From contig DASTBU010000092.1 in assembly GCA_035711845.1 (NCBI GenBank), positions 1 to 46,449 on the forward strand: DNA of 46,449 bases. Reading direction: 5' to 3'. The notes below the pieces were generated by a model, which saw nothing but the letters and a program-made list of their open reading frames with translations, searched no databases and was not told the origin of the DNA. Shown here piece after piece: positions 1 through 8,346 of the stretch (the stretch's first letter is position 1; the number at the start of each line of letters is the position of its first letter). The stretch is from DASTBU01 sp035711845. GTDB taxonomy: Bacteria; Acidobacteriota; Vicinamibacteria; Vicinamibacterales; 2-12-FULL-66-21. Made by a program: the position numbers and the translations under genes.

Positions 1-1142
1 AAGTCTGGATCGAGCTCCAGCGCGTAAGCGGTTGTCTGCTCCATCGTCCGTACGGTCTCGCCCGGATAGCCGAAGATGAAGAAGGCGAACGACTTGATCC
101 CCGCGTTGCGCAGGTTGCTGAACGCCGTTTGGATCTTCTGCCGCTCCAGGCGCTTGACCATGTCCTTGCGGACCTCGTCCGACTCCGACTCGACGCCGAG
201 CGCGAGCATCCAGCAGCCGGCGCGGCGCAGGCGGTGCACGAAGGCCGGATCGATCAGGTTGTCGGCCCGCGCGTTCCCGAACCACTGGATCGGGAGGCGG
301 CGCGCGATCAGCTCGTCGCAGAAGGCGGTGAAGGACTTGACGTTGAGGGTGACCGTGTCACCCCAGAGATAGAAGAACTCGACGCCAAGCTCGCGATAGG
401 TGCGCTCGATTTCGTCGACGAGCGACCGCGCGCTGCGCTCCCGGAACCTGTGACCCTGATGGACGGGCGCGATGCAGAAATCGCACGTGTACGGACACCC
501 GCGGCTCGTTTCGACCAGCACGTAGGGCCTGTCGACCAGCGGCAGCGCGTAGCGCGTCAGATCCAGCAGGTCCCAGGCTGGATACGGGGTGTCCAGGAAG
601 CCGCTGAAGGCGCCGTGCGCGTGATGCGGATAGATGTCGCTACCGGCGCGCCAGGTGAGGCTCGGCACCTCCCCGAGCCTGTCGAGCGATTCGAGCGCCG
701 AGAGCTGCATGACACCGTCTTCCGGCTCGCCCACGAACATGCCGTCCACGTCGGGCGCCCGTTCCATCGAGGTCGAGGGAACCGTCGAGGCGTGGGGACC
801 GAAGCAGAACATGGGCGCGCCGAAGCGGCGCTTCAGCTTCGCCATCTCGCGCACGTCCGCGTCCAAGGTCGGCGTCGTGCTCGGAAACAGGATCAGGGTC
901 GGCTTGAAGCCGTCGCGCTCCACCGACGCGATGATCTGCTCGGTTGTGCTACGCGTGGCTGTCGCGTCCACGAGCCGCACCTCACAGCCGGCATTCCGCA
1001 GCATGGCCGCGAGCAGCGCCAGCGTATAGGGAGGTTTCGTGGTGCCGAGCACCTCTTCCCGCTCCTGGCAGCGGCCCTGTCTCGTAAAGGCCACGCCGTT
1101 GATGAGCGGCGGATTGACGAGCAAGGTGCGGCGTCCGAGCAT
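1..1142 (-). CDS. B12-binding-type radical SAM protein (3' end cut by window)
   Basis: Reading the minus strand from an ATG at 1142 gives about 380 codons without a stop, running off the window edge. The N-terminal part (residues about 5-150) looks like a cobalamin-binding-type Rossmann domain: it opens LLVNPP, contains TKPPYTLALLAAMLR, and has an alternating hydrophobic pattern. A radical SAM core follows, with the 4Fe-4S motif RGCPYTCDFC at about residues 214-223. Such proteins act in the cytoplasm on lipids, cofactors, peptides or sugars, and the substrate cannot be read here. The start lies 10 bases after the stop of the next upstream gene, another radical SAM enzyme, so both are probably co-transcribed with the glycan genes. 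There is no strong Shine-Dalgarno sequence. The family is clear; the function is unknown. Confidence 0.85.
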   Translation of the reverse strand, partial: MLGRRTLLVNPPLINGVAFTRQGRCQEREEVLGTTKPPYTLALLAAMLRNAGCEVRLVDATATRSTTEQIIASVERDGFKPTLILFPSTTPTLDADVREMAKLKRRFGAPMFCFGPHASTVPSTSMERAPDVDGMFVGEPEDGVMQLSALESLDRLGEVPSLTWRAGSDIYPHHAHGAFSGFLDTPYPAWDLLDLTRYALPLVDRPYVLVETSRGCPYTCDFCIAPVHQGHRFRERSARSLVDEIERTYRELGVEFFYLWGDTVTLNVKSFTAFCDELIARRLPIQWFGNARADNLIDPAFVHRLRRAGCWMLALGVESESDEVRKDMVKRLERQKIQTAFSNLRNAGIKSFAFFIFGYPGETVRTMEQTTAYALELDPD

Positions 1143-1152
1143 GCGGTCGGTT

Positions 1153-2448
1153 TCAGCGGACAACGGTCAATGGAATAGCTCGGCGCGGCTCGGCGCCTGC
1201 TGGAAATGGTTCGTCGACGGGTACTGGCGACAGCTCAACCTTACAGCAGCGCCGGCACACCGGGAACAACCCGTTTGCAACGAGCTTCCGGCGCAGCTCC
1301 ACGTAGCGCTCGCCGTTCCAGATTTCCTCGAGCGACGCCTGCGTCAGGTCGCCCACTTCGATCCGGATGAACGGGCAGAAATAGACCTTTCCGGAGAACG
1401 ACACCCGGGCATGGAGGAACGGATACAGGCATCGACCTTCCAGCCTGGCGCCCGGAGTGTAGTAGTTCTCGAGCAGCGGCTGATGGACCTTCGGCCGATA
1501 GTCGAAGAGCACGTTCCGTTGCCGGCACTTTTCCTCGAGGGATCTGACCTTCCTCCGCACCAGCTCCACATCGAGCCCCGGATCGGGCGTCACGAAGGTG
1601 GCGATGACCGACGAATCCTCAGCGCCAATCATTCGTACGGTCTCCGCTACCTCCTCAGGAGTGCTGTACATCAGGTGGTTCAAGCCGATCGCATCGACAC
1701 CAAGCTCCTCGGCGACATCCACCATCTGATCCAGGGCCTCCAGGCTTTCGTGCGCCACCGTGGTGTTGATGCTCACCCGCAGCGCGGCGTGTCGGCCTCT
1801 CGCGGCGTCCTGGAGCCGCCGGAGCCCGGCGCAGGTGCGTTCGAACGTGCCCTTCAACCCGCGCGCCGCATCGTGGAGCTCGCCGGGACCGTCAATCGAC
1901 ACGCTGATGTGCTTGAGAAAGCCCGCAGCCGCCAGATCCGCCAGCGCCTCGGCACGCTCGTCGTTGATGATCGTCCCGTTCGTCGTCAGATAGCCGCAGG
2001 CGTACCCCTTCGACCTGAAGAGATCCAGCACGGACATGATGTCCTTGCGCATGAAGATCTCTCCGCCCGTCAGGCTGATCTGAAATCCGGCGTGCTCCGG
2101 GAACGCTCTGGCGAGGGATTCCAGCGAGAGCTCCTGGCGCCACTCTCCTTCGATGTTCAGCAGGTCTCCGACGTAACAGAATTCGCAGTGCAGATTGCAC
2201 CGCATCGTGGCCTCGTACACGGCCCCCATCGGCAACCGGTCCGCGCGGCCCGATTTCTCGGTCAGGAACCGCTCGACCCGCTGCTCGTACTGCCGGCGGC
2301 GGTACCGCGCCCACGCATGACGCGCGGCGGGCACCGCCCGGGCACGGTCGGCCAGCGAGTTTCTCAACCGGGCCACCGACGCACGAAGTCCGCCGCGGAG
2401 GGCGCCGACAATGTTCTGCTCGATGGCGTTGTTACGAGCCGGGGCCAT
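1153..2448 (-). CDS. Radical SAM/SPASM domain protein
   Basis: This 431-residue protein has the radical SAM cluster motif C84-x3-C88-x2-C91 (RCNLHCEFCYVG), followed by the glycine-rich SAM-binding stretch SLTGGEIFMR. The C-terminal part (residues about 330-420) is a SPASM-type auxiliary cluster domain: CLYPF, then VYFCPF, and a final CRRCC. The hydrophilic, Arg-rich first 70 residues are an extension before the core. SPASM enzymes include peptide-modifying maturases, dehydrogenases and some sugar-modifying enzymes. No precursor peptide gene is visible nearby, and the neighbours are a GT39-like glycosyltransferase and a flippase, so action on a glycan or lipid intermediate is an inference. The first 17 bases overlap the end of the upstream GT gene, implying translational coupling. 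Confidence 0.88.
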   Translation of the reverse strand: MAPARNNAIEQNIVGALRGGLRASVARLRNSLADRARAVPAARHAWARYRRRQYEQRVERFLTEKSGRADRLPMGAVYEATMRCNLHCEFCYVGDLLNIEGEWRQELSLESLARAFPEHAGFQISLTGGEIFMRKDIMSVLDLFRSKGYACGYLTTNGTIINDERAEALADLAAAGFLKHISVSIDGPGELHDAARGLKGTFERTCAGLRRLQDAARGRHAALRVSINTTVAHESLEALDQMVDVAEELGVDAIGLNHLMYSTPEEVAETVRMIGAEDSSVIATFVTPDPGLDVELVRRKVRSLEEKCRQRNVLFDYRPKVHQPLLENYYTPGARLEGRCLYPFLHARVSFSGKVYFCPFIRIEVGDLTQASLEEIWNGERYVELRRKLVANGLFPVCRRCCKVELSPVPVDEPFPAGAEPRRAIPLTVVR

Positions 2449-4165
2449 TCAGTTCCCAGATCTCCAGCGTCGGACCGGGGCGCTCCAGCGCCTCGTCGAT
2501 TGAGGTATCGGTGTTGTGCAGGAAAGGATCAATCCGTGCCTGTTCAGCCTCGGTCGTGCCGGGCTTGTACGGTGAGAACGCGGCGAGACGCCGGCCCTCC
2601 CGGGCCAATGCGGCGAGGAACGGCAAGGTCGCCGGATCCGGATCATTGTATCGCTTGACTACGACGAATGCCACGCCGGCCGAGCGAAGTGGGCGCAGAC
2701 CGTCCGGGCCCCCGAGCGCGACGTAGTCGATGTAGATCTTGTCGGGGTCCAGGCCGCCACGGCCGAGGTAGATCAGCCGGTATGCCGGCGCCGGATATGG
2801 ATCGAGCGAGAGTTGCAGCTGGAACTTCGTCGATGCCCGAGCCACGCCGTCTGTCTGCCGTGAGAGCGCTTCGACGAGCGACTCGCGCGTGGGAGTGAAC
2901 ATCACCGAGTGGGGCTGGATGGCGAGGCTCGTGCCCGGAGGGATGTGCCGCTCGACATAGCGCTCGGCGAGCATCCGCGTATCGTCCTGCCGGAGGAACT
3001 GGCCGGTCCTGATGCTTCCAAGGAGGGCGGGTGCGGCCGCCGCCGCGACAGCGAGCCAGAACGTCACCGGGCGCGCGCGCAGGCGCGATGCGGCCCGCGA
3101 CAGCGTCCAACCGGCAAAAAGGGCCACGAACGGAAGAACCGGGTTGAGATAGCGGCTCGCCGGCGCGGTGTTCATGATGAACAGCAGAAACGGCACCGGA
3201 AACGCCAGGAGCAGCAGCGCCCGCGCCGGCGCCCGGCGCAGCATCCAGACCACGCCGATCGCTGCGAGAAGAACGACAGGCGTGCCGACCGAGTCGCTCC
3301 AGAGCATCTCGATGTAGCGGATGGCCGGGGTGAACGCGCCCGACCTGACCGCCCGATCCACGACGATCTCGCGGTTGGCGGTGATGTCGCGCCAGGCGGT
3401 CAGCGGCTCGAGTGCGACGAAGGGCGAGAGCGCGAGGAACACGGCGACGCTCGCGACGGCCGCCAGGCCCAGCTGCCTCGAGAGCATGGTGGACCCGCGA
3501 CGGTGCCAGCCCATGACGATTGCCGCCGCGAGGGGAGCGGCCAGAAAGACGCAGTAGTAGTGTGTCGAGAAGGCGACGCCACACGTGGCGCCGGCCAGAA
3601 GCGAGTCCCGGGTGGACGGCCCCTGCACCCGCGCCGCCGGCCAGACTCGCGCGATGGCCAGGTAGGCCAGCGTAATCGCGAGCGTCGCGGGTACATCGTG
3701 TTTGACGTAGTGCGCATCGCGGACGTGCAGCGGCGCCACGGCCAGGAAGACCGCTGCTGCCATCGCCGTCCTCGGGTCGGCGACGTGTGACCCGAGGCGG
3801 TGCAGCGCCAGGATCGTCGCCGCGCCTGTAGCTACGCCAAGCGCCCGGCCCGCGGTGTAGATCCCCGTCGGCGCGGTGAAATACAGGCGCTGCAGATCGC
3901 CAAGGGATTCAGCACGTCCCGTCAGCAGGAGCCACACCAGGTACGCACCCACCCAGACGAAGAGCACGTAGAAGTAGAACGTCGGGTAGAGGAAGTTCCC
4001 CGGGTTCAGGCTGCCTTTCGCGAAACTGAGCGCCCGGGCCATGATCGCAACCTCGTCCGGGTTGTACACGGACGGCAGGCCGTACCGGAGCCCGATCAGA
4101 CGCAACACGATGCCCACTGCCAGGATCGCGGCCAGCACCAGCGTCTGGGATCGGGGCCCTCTCAT
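2432..4165 (-). CDS. GT39/ArnT-like multi-pass membrane glycosyltransferase
   Basis: This 577-residue integral membrane protein has about ten or more hydrophobic segments in residues 8-390 and a soluble C-terminal tail of about 190 residues. Helix 1 (VLAAILAVGIVLRLIGL) is followed by an acidic loop, YNPDEVAIMARAL. That is the pattern of GT-C enzymes (PMT/ArnT/dolichyl-phosphate-mannose type), where the loop Asp/Glu is catalytic. Such enzymes move a sugar from a polyprenyl-phosphate donor to a lipid or protein acceptor on the outer face of the inner membrane. The ATG overlaps the stop of the flippase gene upstream by 4 bases. The GT2 polyprenyl-phosphate sugar synthase-like genes at 19090-22988 could supply its donor. 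Donor and acceptor are not known. Confidence 0.78.
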   Translation of the reverse strand: MRGPRSQTLVLAAILAVGIVLRLIGLRYGLPSVYNPDEVAIMARALSFAKGSLNPGNFLYPTFYFYVLFVWVGAYLVWLLLTGRAESLGDLQRLYFTAPTGIYTAGRALGVATGAATILALHRLGSHVADPRTAMAAAVFLAVAPLHVRDAHYVKHDVPATLAITLAYLAIARVWPAARVQGPSTRDSLLAGATCGVAFSTHYYCVFLAAPLAAAIVMGWHRRGSTMLSRQLGLAAVASVAVFLALSPFVALEPLTAWRDITANREIVVDRAVRSGAFTPAIRYIEMLWSDSVGTPVVLLAAIGVVWMLRRAPARALLLLAFPVPFLLFIMNTAPASRYLNPVLPFVALFAGWTLSRAASRLRARPVTFWLAVAAAAAPALLGSIRTGQFLRQDDTRMLAERYVERHIPPGTSLAIQPHSVMFTPTRESLVEALSRQTDGVARASTKFQLQLSLDPYPAPAYRLIYLGRGGLDPDKIYIDYVALGGPDGLRPLRSAGVAFVVVKRYNDPDPATLPFLAALAREGRRLAAFSPYKPGTTEAEQARIDPFLHNTDTSIDEALERPGPTLEIWELNGPGS

Positions 4166-5733
4166 CGCCGTTCCCTCCGGTCGGGCGCTCCGTCGAGCTC
4201 ACCAGGGAGGATCTCTGCGGCCACGATCTCTCCACCCAGTTCGGTGACCTCCGGAGGCGGCACGGTCCTCGGCGGACCTCGTCGACCGCGCAACCCGGCG
4301 AGCACTCGCAGTTCCTCCTGTTTGAAGAAACCGGTCAACGCGAGGAGCACCCCGTAGACGACGATCACCGTTGTCCCGCGCACGACGACGCCGGCGATCG
4401 GAGGCATGGACGGCCACGCGCGCGCTGAGAAACACGCAGCCAGGGCTGCAAGGATCAGCAGGGCAATCCGGCGCGTTTCGTACCGCACGGGAAAGAACCG
4501 CTGCGAGAACCGGTAGGCGAGCAGCGCCTGGAGCGCGTACGCCGCCGCATTCGCCCACGCCGCGCCCATCATGCCGAACCGCGGGACGAGCAGGAAGTTC
4601 AGGCCGAGGTTGCCTGCGGCAGCGGTTACCGTCGACACCGGATAGTACCCCGTGTTCTTGGTGATGTTGAGGCCGATTGAGGTGAGCAGGTAGACGCCCT
4701 GGAAGAACACCCCAACGGCCGTCCACGTGACGACCTCGGCTGCGGCCACGTAGTAGACGGCCTGATCCTGGGTGGCGGCCGCGAGCAGGTCCCCGCCGAT
4801 CGCCGAGAGACCGGAAGTCAGGAGCGCCAGCACCGCGATCCCGTACGTGGTCATCGAGCTGAAGAGCCGTGTCGCCTGCGGATCGCGCGCGTGCTCGTAG
4901 TAGAACGGCGCCCAGGCATATTCGAACGCGCCGAGGAACAGCTTCTGCGTCAGGCCGAAGCTCACGCCAATCGAGTACACACCGACCTCGGCGAGCGGGC
5001 GGAAAGCCGTGAGGATGAACTTGTCGCCCACGGCAATGACCTGCTGAGCAGCGGCGTGAGGGACGCGCGGCAGGCCGAATCGCAGCGCCTCTGCGAGCAT
5101 GGACCTGGAAAACGCCCTCCCGATGAGCGGCTGGAACCAGCGCAGCAGCACCAGCATCAGCAGGCCGGTCACTACCGTGTCCGCCAGCACGACCCCGAGC
5201 ACCCCGAACCCGAAGCCCACGACGAGCACGATTCGGAGGATCACCGTGGCGGCTGAGCGCGCAAGGGTCAGCGCGCTGAACTCCGCCGCACGCTTTTCCA
5301 TGCGAAGCAGGTGAAAGGGAAAGAACGTGAAGGCGATGGCGAACGTGTTCAGCAGCGTCAGCTGCAGCGCCCGGATGTGAGACGAACCGTTGAAGAGCGC
5401 CTCGGCCAGCGCCGATGACAGGACGAGCGACACGGCGAGCAGGATCCCGTTGACCGCGAGCAGGAAAACAAAAATCGTGCTCGCCAGCCGCTGCCGCGCC
5501 GCGGCGTCCTCGTACTCGTAGAAGAACCGCATGAAGGAACCATCGAGGCCCCATCGAAAGAATATCTTCGCGACGACTTCGACGCTGCCGAGCAGCGCGA
5601 GCGCGCCGTAATCGGCAGGACTCAGGTACCTGACATAGACGGGCAACAGCAGGAGGTTGATGACCGAAATCGCAACGTCACCCAGGCCGTAGATGGCGAG
5701 GTTCTTCGCGAGCTCGCGGATCTTCTGCAGCAA
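4162..5733 (-). CDS. Wzx-type oligosaccharide flippase (polysaccharide biosynthesis protein)
   Basis: This 523-residue protein has 12 or more predicted membrane helices spread over the first 470 residues. It opens with an amphipathic stretch and the typical flippase start (KNLAIYGLGDVAISVINLLLLPVYVRYLSPADYGALALL). It belongs to the MATE/MVF-like polysaccharide transport superfamily, whose members move undecaprenyl-diphosphate-linked oligosaccharides across the inner membrane. The C-terminal 50 residues are charged and cytoplasmic (LRGRRGPPRTVPPPEVTEL region). It starts 7 bases after the methyltransferase stop and shares a 4-base ATGA overlap with the GT39-like gene after it. Its presence argues that the surrounding glycan is assembled on a lipid carrier in the cytoplasm and exported by the Wzx route. 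Confidence 0.88.
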   Translation of the reverse strand: MLQKIRELAKNLAIYGLGDVAISVINLLLLPVYVRYLSPADYGALALLGSVEVVAKIFFRWGLDGSFMRFFYEYEDAAARQRLASTIFVFLLAVNGILLAVSLVLSSALAEALFNGSSHIRALQLTLLNTFAIAFTFFPFHLLRMEKRAAEFSALTLARSAATVILRIVLVVGFGFGVLGVVLADTVVTGLLMLVLLRWFQPLIGRAFSRSMLAEALRFGLPRVPHAAAQQVIAVGDKFILTAFRPLAEVGVYSIGVSFGLTQKLFLGAFEYAWAPFYYEHARDPQATRLFSSMTTYGIAVLALLTSGLSAIGGDLLAAATQDQAVYYVAAAEVVTWTAVGVFFQGVYLLTSIGLNITKNTGYYPVSTVTAAAGNLGLNFLLVPRFGMMGAAWANAAAYALQALLAYRFSQRFFPVRYETRRIALLILAALAACFSARAWPSMPPIAGVVVRGTTVIVVYGVLLALTGFFKQEELRVLAGLRGRRGPPRTVPPPEVTELGGEIVAAEILPGELDGAPDRRERR

Positions 5734-5740
5734 GACGCGC

Positions 5741-6451
5741 TCAGGCCTTCCGGAACGTCATCAGATTCAGAAAGCACCAGCCCGGCACCGGCAGGAGCCG
5801 GGTGAGCAGCCGGTGAAGCGGCATCAGGGTTCGAGGGTGGTGGCGGATCATCCGGGTCAGGACTGGAACCGTCGGAAAGATCCCGCGCCGCTCGGTCAAC
5901 ACCAGTCCCGCCGCCCTCGCCAGCCGGATGTACTCGATGACGGGACGGTCGCCCGGGTGCTTGGATTCCGAAGCCGTCCGAATCAGTTCCCCGCGAAGCA
6001 GGAAATGCAGGCGCGACTGCAGGTGTGCAAGGTTGGGCACCGAGACGAGCAACTCACCGCCCAGCCGCAGCACCCGGTGCAGTTCGGCGAGCGCGCGCGG
6101 CTGCTCGTCGAACGTCAGGTGCTCGAGCACGTCGAGGCAGAGCGTCCGATCGAAGGAGCCGTCAGGATAGGGCAGCGACGTCACCGATCCGCTCCGCACC
6201 CGAGCCGACGAGTAATTCGGATCGAGGCCCTGGATGTCGAGTTGCCCGGCGAACTCTTCGACCAGCACGCCTTCCCCGCAACCCGCGTCCAGCACGCGCG
6301 CGCCGGCCGGCAGGTCCGCGAGCCAGCGACGGACGAGTTCGAGCTTGGCGATGTAAGTGGGGTAGTACTCCCAGGACGGATCGGGTGCTCGGTGGTAGTC
6401 TCCCCGCGCCGCGTACTCTCCGCGGCGCACCACCGGCGGGCTGGCGCTCAT
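5741..6451 (-). CDS. Class I SAM-dependent methyltransferase
   Basis: This 236-residue protein has a Rossmann methyltransferase fold. Motif I is ARVLDAGCGEGVLVEEFA (residues about 55-72), motif II is an acidic residue in IQGLDPNY, and the post-motif region FDRTLCLDVLEHL is typical of the Methyltransf_11/UbiE-like group. Many such enzymes in surface-polysaccharide clusters methylate sugar hydroxyls, and the position directly before the flippase fits that role, though the substrate is not visible. The C-terminal region (GWCFLNLMTFRKA) is hydrophobic and could touch the membrane. The ATG at 6451 gives a normal length for the family. A 115-base gap with a hairpin separates it from the STN-domain gene upstream. 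Confidence 0.85.
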   Translation of the reverse strand: MSASPPVVRRGEYAARGDYHRAPDPSWEYYPTYIAKLELVRRWLADLPAGARVLDAGCGEGVLVEEFAGQLDIQGLDPNYSSARVRSGSVTSLPYPDGSFDRTLCLDVLEHLTFDEQPRALAELHRVLRLGGELLVSVPNLAHLQSRLHFLLRGELIRTASESKHPGDRPVIEYIRLARAAGLVLTERRGIFPTVPVLTRMIRHHPRTLMPLHRLLTRLLPVPGWCFLNLMTFRKA

Positions 6452-6537
6452 CGTGAGCTGATTTTACCCCGGTGTTCGGCGCGCGGCCCGAGCGCGACCT
6501 CCGGGCTCGCGGCGGGAGATCCGGGCTGTGAGGAGTC

Positions 6538-6561
6538 AGGGACCCGCTGATTGGGGTCCCT
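6538..6561 (-). terminator. Hairpin after the STN-domain gene, possible terminator
   Basis: A perfect 8-base inverted repeat (AGGGACCC at 6538-6545, GGGTCCCT at 6554-6561) with an 8-base loop lies 5 bases beyond the stop of the minus-strand gene ending at 6567. The GC-rich stem suits a terminator, but no T-run follows on the minus strand. It may instead be a weak terminator or an RNA-stabilising hairpin before the methyltransferase gene. Confidence 0.4.
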
Positions 6562-6566
6562 GTCGG

Positions 6567-7268
6567 TCACTGGCCGCCGCCACCCGGTTTCGTCGGCTGC
6601 GGCGGAACGCCGGGAACGGGAGGCATTCCTGGCGGACGCACGCCTGGCCTGTATGGGTTTCCCGGTACGGTGGGCTGCGGAAGCTGGCCCGGCCGGGGGG
6701 CCGTTATCGGGCCCTGCGGCGCCTGCCCCTGAGGCAACGGCTGGATCCCCGGCTCCGGCGGCTGACCAGGGAACTGCTGCATTCCGGGTGTCTCGGCGAC
6801 GTTCTGCTGGTCCACCTCGTCCTCGTCGACCGCCGGCATCATTGGCTGAGGGATTGGGCGAGGCCTGTTCGGTGCGTTGAAGGTGGGGGGCGGCGCGGAC
6901 ACGGCCGGCGGCTGGCTCGTCGCCAGGATCACGATCCGGTCGTAGCTCGATGCACCCGCCCGACCTGCGGCGCGCGGCGCGACCATGTATCCCGCTGCCG
7001 AGCGGAGCACCGTCTCGATGGCCTCGCTTTCGGACACGTCCCTCAACTCGAGGGTGACCGGCGGGCCCAGCATCTTGTCGCCGTTCTCGATTCTCGTCTC
7101 GCCGACTCGCGCCCATTCGGCCAGGATCTGACGGACGGTCACGTCCTGGGCGATGAGGGTGACTCGACCGTTGACGATGGTGAGGTTCAGCTCCTCGGCG
7201 GCAGCCGTCCCGGGAACCACCCAGAACAACGCCGCTGCCAGAGCCCCGCGGCAGAGCTTCTTCTTCAT
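6567..7268 (-). CDS. Secreted STN-like domain protein with proline-rich C-terminal tail
   Basis: This 233-residue protein begins with a Sec signal peptide (MKKKLCRGALAAALFWV, probable cleavage after TAAAEE, about residue 25). Residues about 26-115 resemble the secretin/TonB N-terminal short domain (STN): LTIVNGRVTLIAQDVTVRQIL, then PVTLELRDVSESEAIETVL ending in GYMV. The remaining 110 residues are low-complexity, rich in Pro, Gly and Gln (PPAVSAPPPT, PGMPPVPGVPP), and suit a flexible cell-wall or periplasm-spanning tail. STN domains normally sit at the start of secretins and TonB receptors; here the domain stands alone. The gene is monocistronic-looking, with a heptad repeat array just upstream and a hairpin downstream. 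The function is unknown; a periplasmic partner of an export complex is a guess. Confidence 0.72.
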   Translation of the reverse strand: MKKKLCRGALAAALFWVVPGTAAAEELNLTIVNGRVTLIAQDVTVRQILAEWARVGETRIENGDKMLGPPVTLELRDVSESEAIETVLRSAAGYMVAPRAAGRAGASSYDRIVILATSQPPAVSAPPPTFNAPNRPRPIPQPMMPAVDEDEVDQQNVAETPGMQQFPGQPPEPGIQPLPQGQAPQGPITAPRPGQLPQPTVPGNPYRPGVRPPGMPPVPGVPPQPTKPGGGGQ

Positions 7269-7301
7269 GACTTACTCCACGGACCGATTCAGTATACCGC
7301 C

Positions 7302-7385
7302 GTTAGCCGTTAGCCGTTAGCCGTTAGCCGATAGCCGATAGCCGATAGCTGGCAGCTGGAAGCTGGAAGCTGGAAGCTGGAAGCT
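7302..7385. repeat. Heptanucleotide tandem array, 12 units
   Basis: Twelve consecutive 7-base units run without interruption: GTTAGCC x4, GATAGCC x2, GATAGCT, GGCAGCT, GGAAGCT x4. The unit changes stepwise along the array by one or two bases, as if it expanded locally after mutation. It fills most of the 115-base gap between the stop of the radical SAM gene (7384) and the start of the STN gene (7268), and it touches the last codons of the former. Confidence 0.95.
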
Positions 7386-8343
7386 ATGAGAGCTTTGTCA
7401 CCCAGAGCGGCGAGTCCTTGCGCGGCAAATCGCAGGAGCGGCAGATGTCGGGGCCGCCGCTCTCGAGGTGCATCCTGCGCGCCTGGCGGTAGGGCTCCGC
7501 ATTCCAGATTTCCCGGATCGTGGAGGTCTTCAAATCCCCGAGCACGGTTCTGCCGTCGAAATCGGCGCAGCAGAGGGACACGCGGCCATCCCACAGGACG
7601 GTGAAGGTGAGCCAGGGGCGGTAACAGGGGAAGTTGACGTCCGACTCACGGTTGAGCGTCCCGGCCCAGTTGTGCAGGTCCGTGATGTGGATCTTGTCGG
7701 CGATCCGCTTCCAGTGTTCGATGAACGCCTGCTCGTCGGCGGAGTTGTTCTGCCGCACGAACGACAGGATCAGCTTCGGCCGCCGCTGTTCGAGCGCCGT
7801 GCGGATCCGGACGATCCGTTCGATGTTGGCGATCACCTTGTCGTACTTGAGGCCGACCCGTGTGGACTCGAAGACGTCCCTTCCCGCCGCATCCACACTG
7901 ATGTTGATCGCGTCGAGGCCGGCTTCGATCATGCCGCGTGCCACGGCATCGGTGATCAGCGAGCCGTTGCTGATCATCCCGACCTCCTTGATGCCCTGTT
8001 CCTTCGCGTAGCGGACCTTCTCGACCAGCTGCCGATCGATGAACGGCTCGCCGTAGTTGTGCACCCGGACGTGCGTGATCCCGAGCTCGACGCACTCGTC
8101 GACGACTTTCTTGAACAGATCGAACGCCATCACGCCCTGGCGGCGGTGCATCTCGTCGCGCGGGCAGAACACGCATTTGGCGTTGCAGATGTTCGTGCTC
8201 TCGATCTGAACGATCTCGGGCCAGATTGGCGCCCGCTCCCGTCCGGTCGCGAGCAGGAGCCGCCGCACGGGCTTCGCCTGGCCGCGAAGCAGGTTCTCCG
8301 CGACCCTGCGCGCCCGGCTGCGGATCTTGAGGCTTGGGGGCAT
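7384..8343 (-). CDS. Radical SAM/SPASM domain protein
   Basis: This 319-residue enzyme has the cluster motif C53-x3-C57-x2-C60 (STNICNAKCVFCPR) and a radical SAM core through about residue 220. Its C-terminal SPASM-like region has CYRPWLTFTVLWDGRVSLCCADF and then CRSCDLPR. The sequence DGRVSLCCADF, followed by GDLKTSTIREIWN, is the hallmark of SPASM proteins often found in lipopolysaccharide or exopolysaccharide clusters. It precedes nothing peptide-like and directly follows an SDR sugar epimerase (3-base gap), so a role in sugar modification is plausible but unproven. It differs clearly from the SPASM protein at 1153-2448 in length and N-terminus. The stop falls inside the edge of the heptad repeat array. 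Confidence 0.88.
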   Translation of the reverse strand: MPPSLKIRSRARRVAENLLRGQAKPVRRLLLATGRERAPIWPEIVQIESTNICNAKCVFCPRDEMHRRQGVMAFDLFKKVVDECVELGITHVRVHNYGEPFIDRQLVEKVRYAKEQGIKEVGMISNGSLITDAVARGMIEAGLDAINISVDAAGRDVFESTRVGLKYDKVIANIERIVRIRTALEQRRPKLILSFVRQNNSADEQAFIEHWKRIADKIHITDLHNWAGTLNRESDVNFPCYRPWLTFTVLWDGRVSLCCADFDGRTVLGDLKTSTIREIWNAEPYRQARRMHLESGGPDICRSCDLPRKDSPLWVTKLS

Positions 8344-8346
8344 TGC

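Noticed and set aside
129..2658. Long plus-strand open frames opposite the radical SAM genes
   Set aside because: They are antisense frames in GC-rich DNA with Arg/Glu-rich translations and no domains; the minus-strand products have clear radical SAM motifs.
7302..7385. CRISPR array
   Set aside because: The repeat unit is only 7 bases with no spacers and no cas gene nearby.
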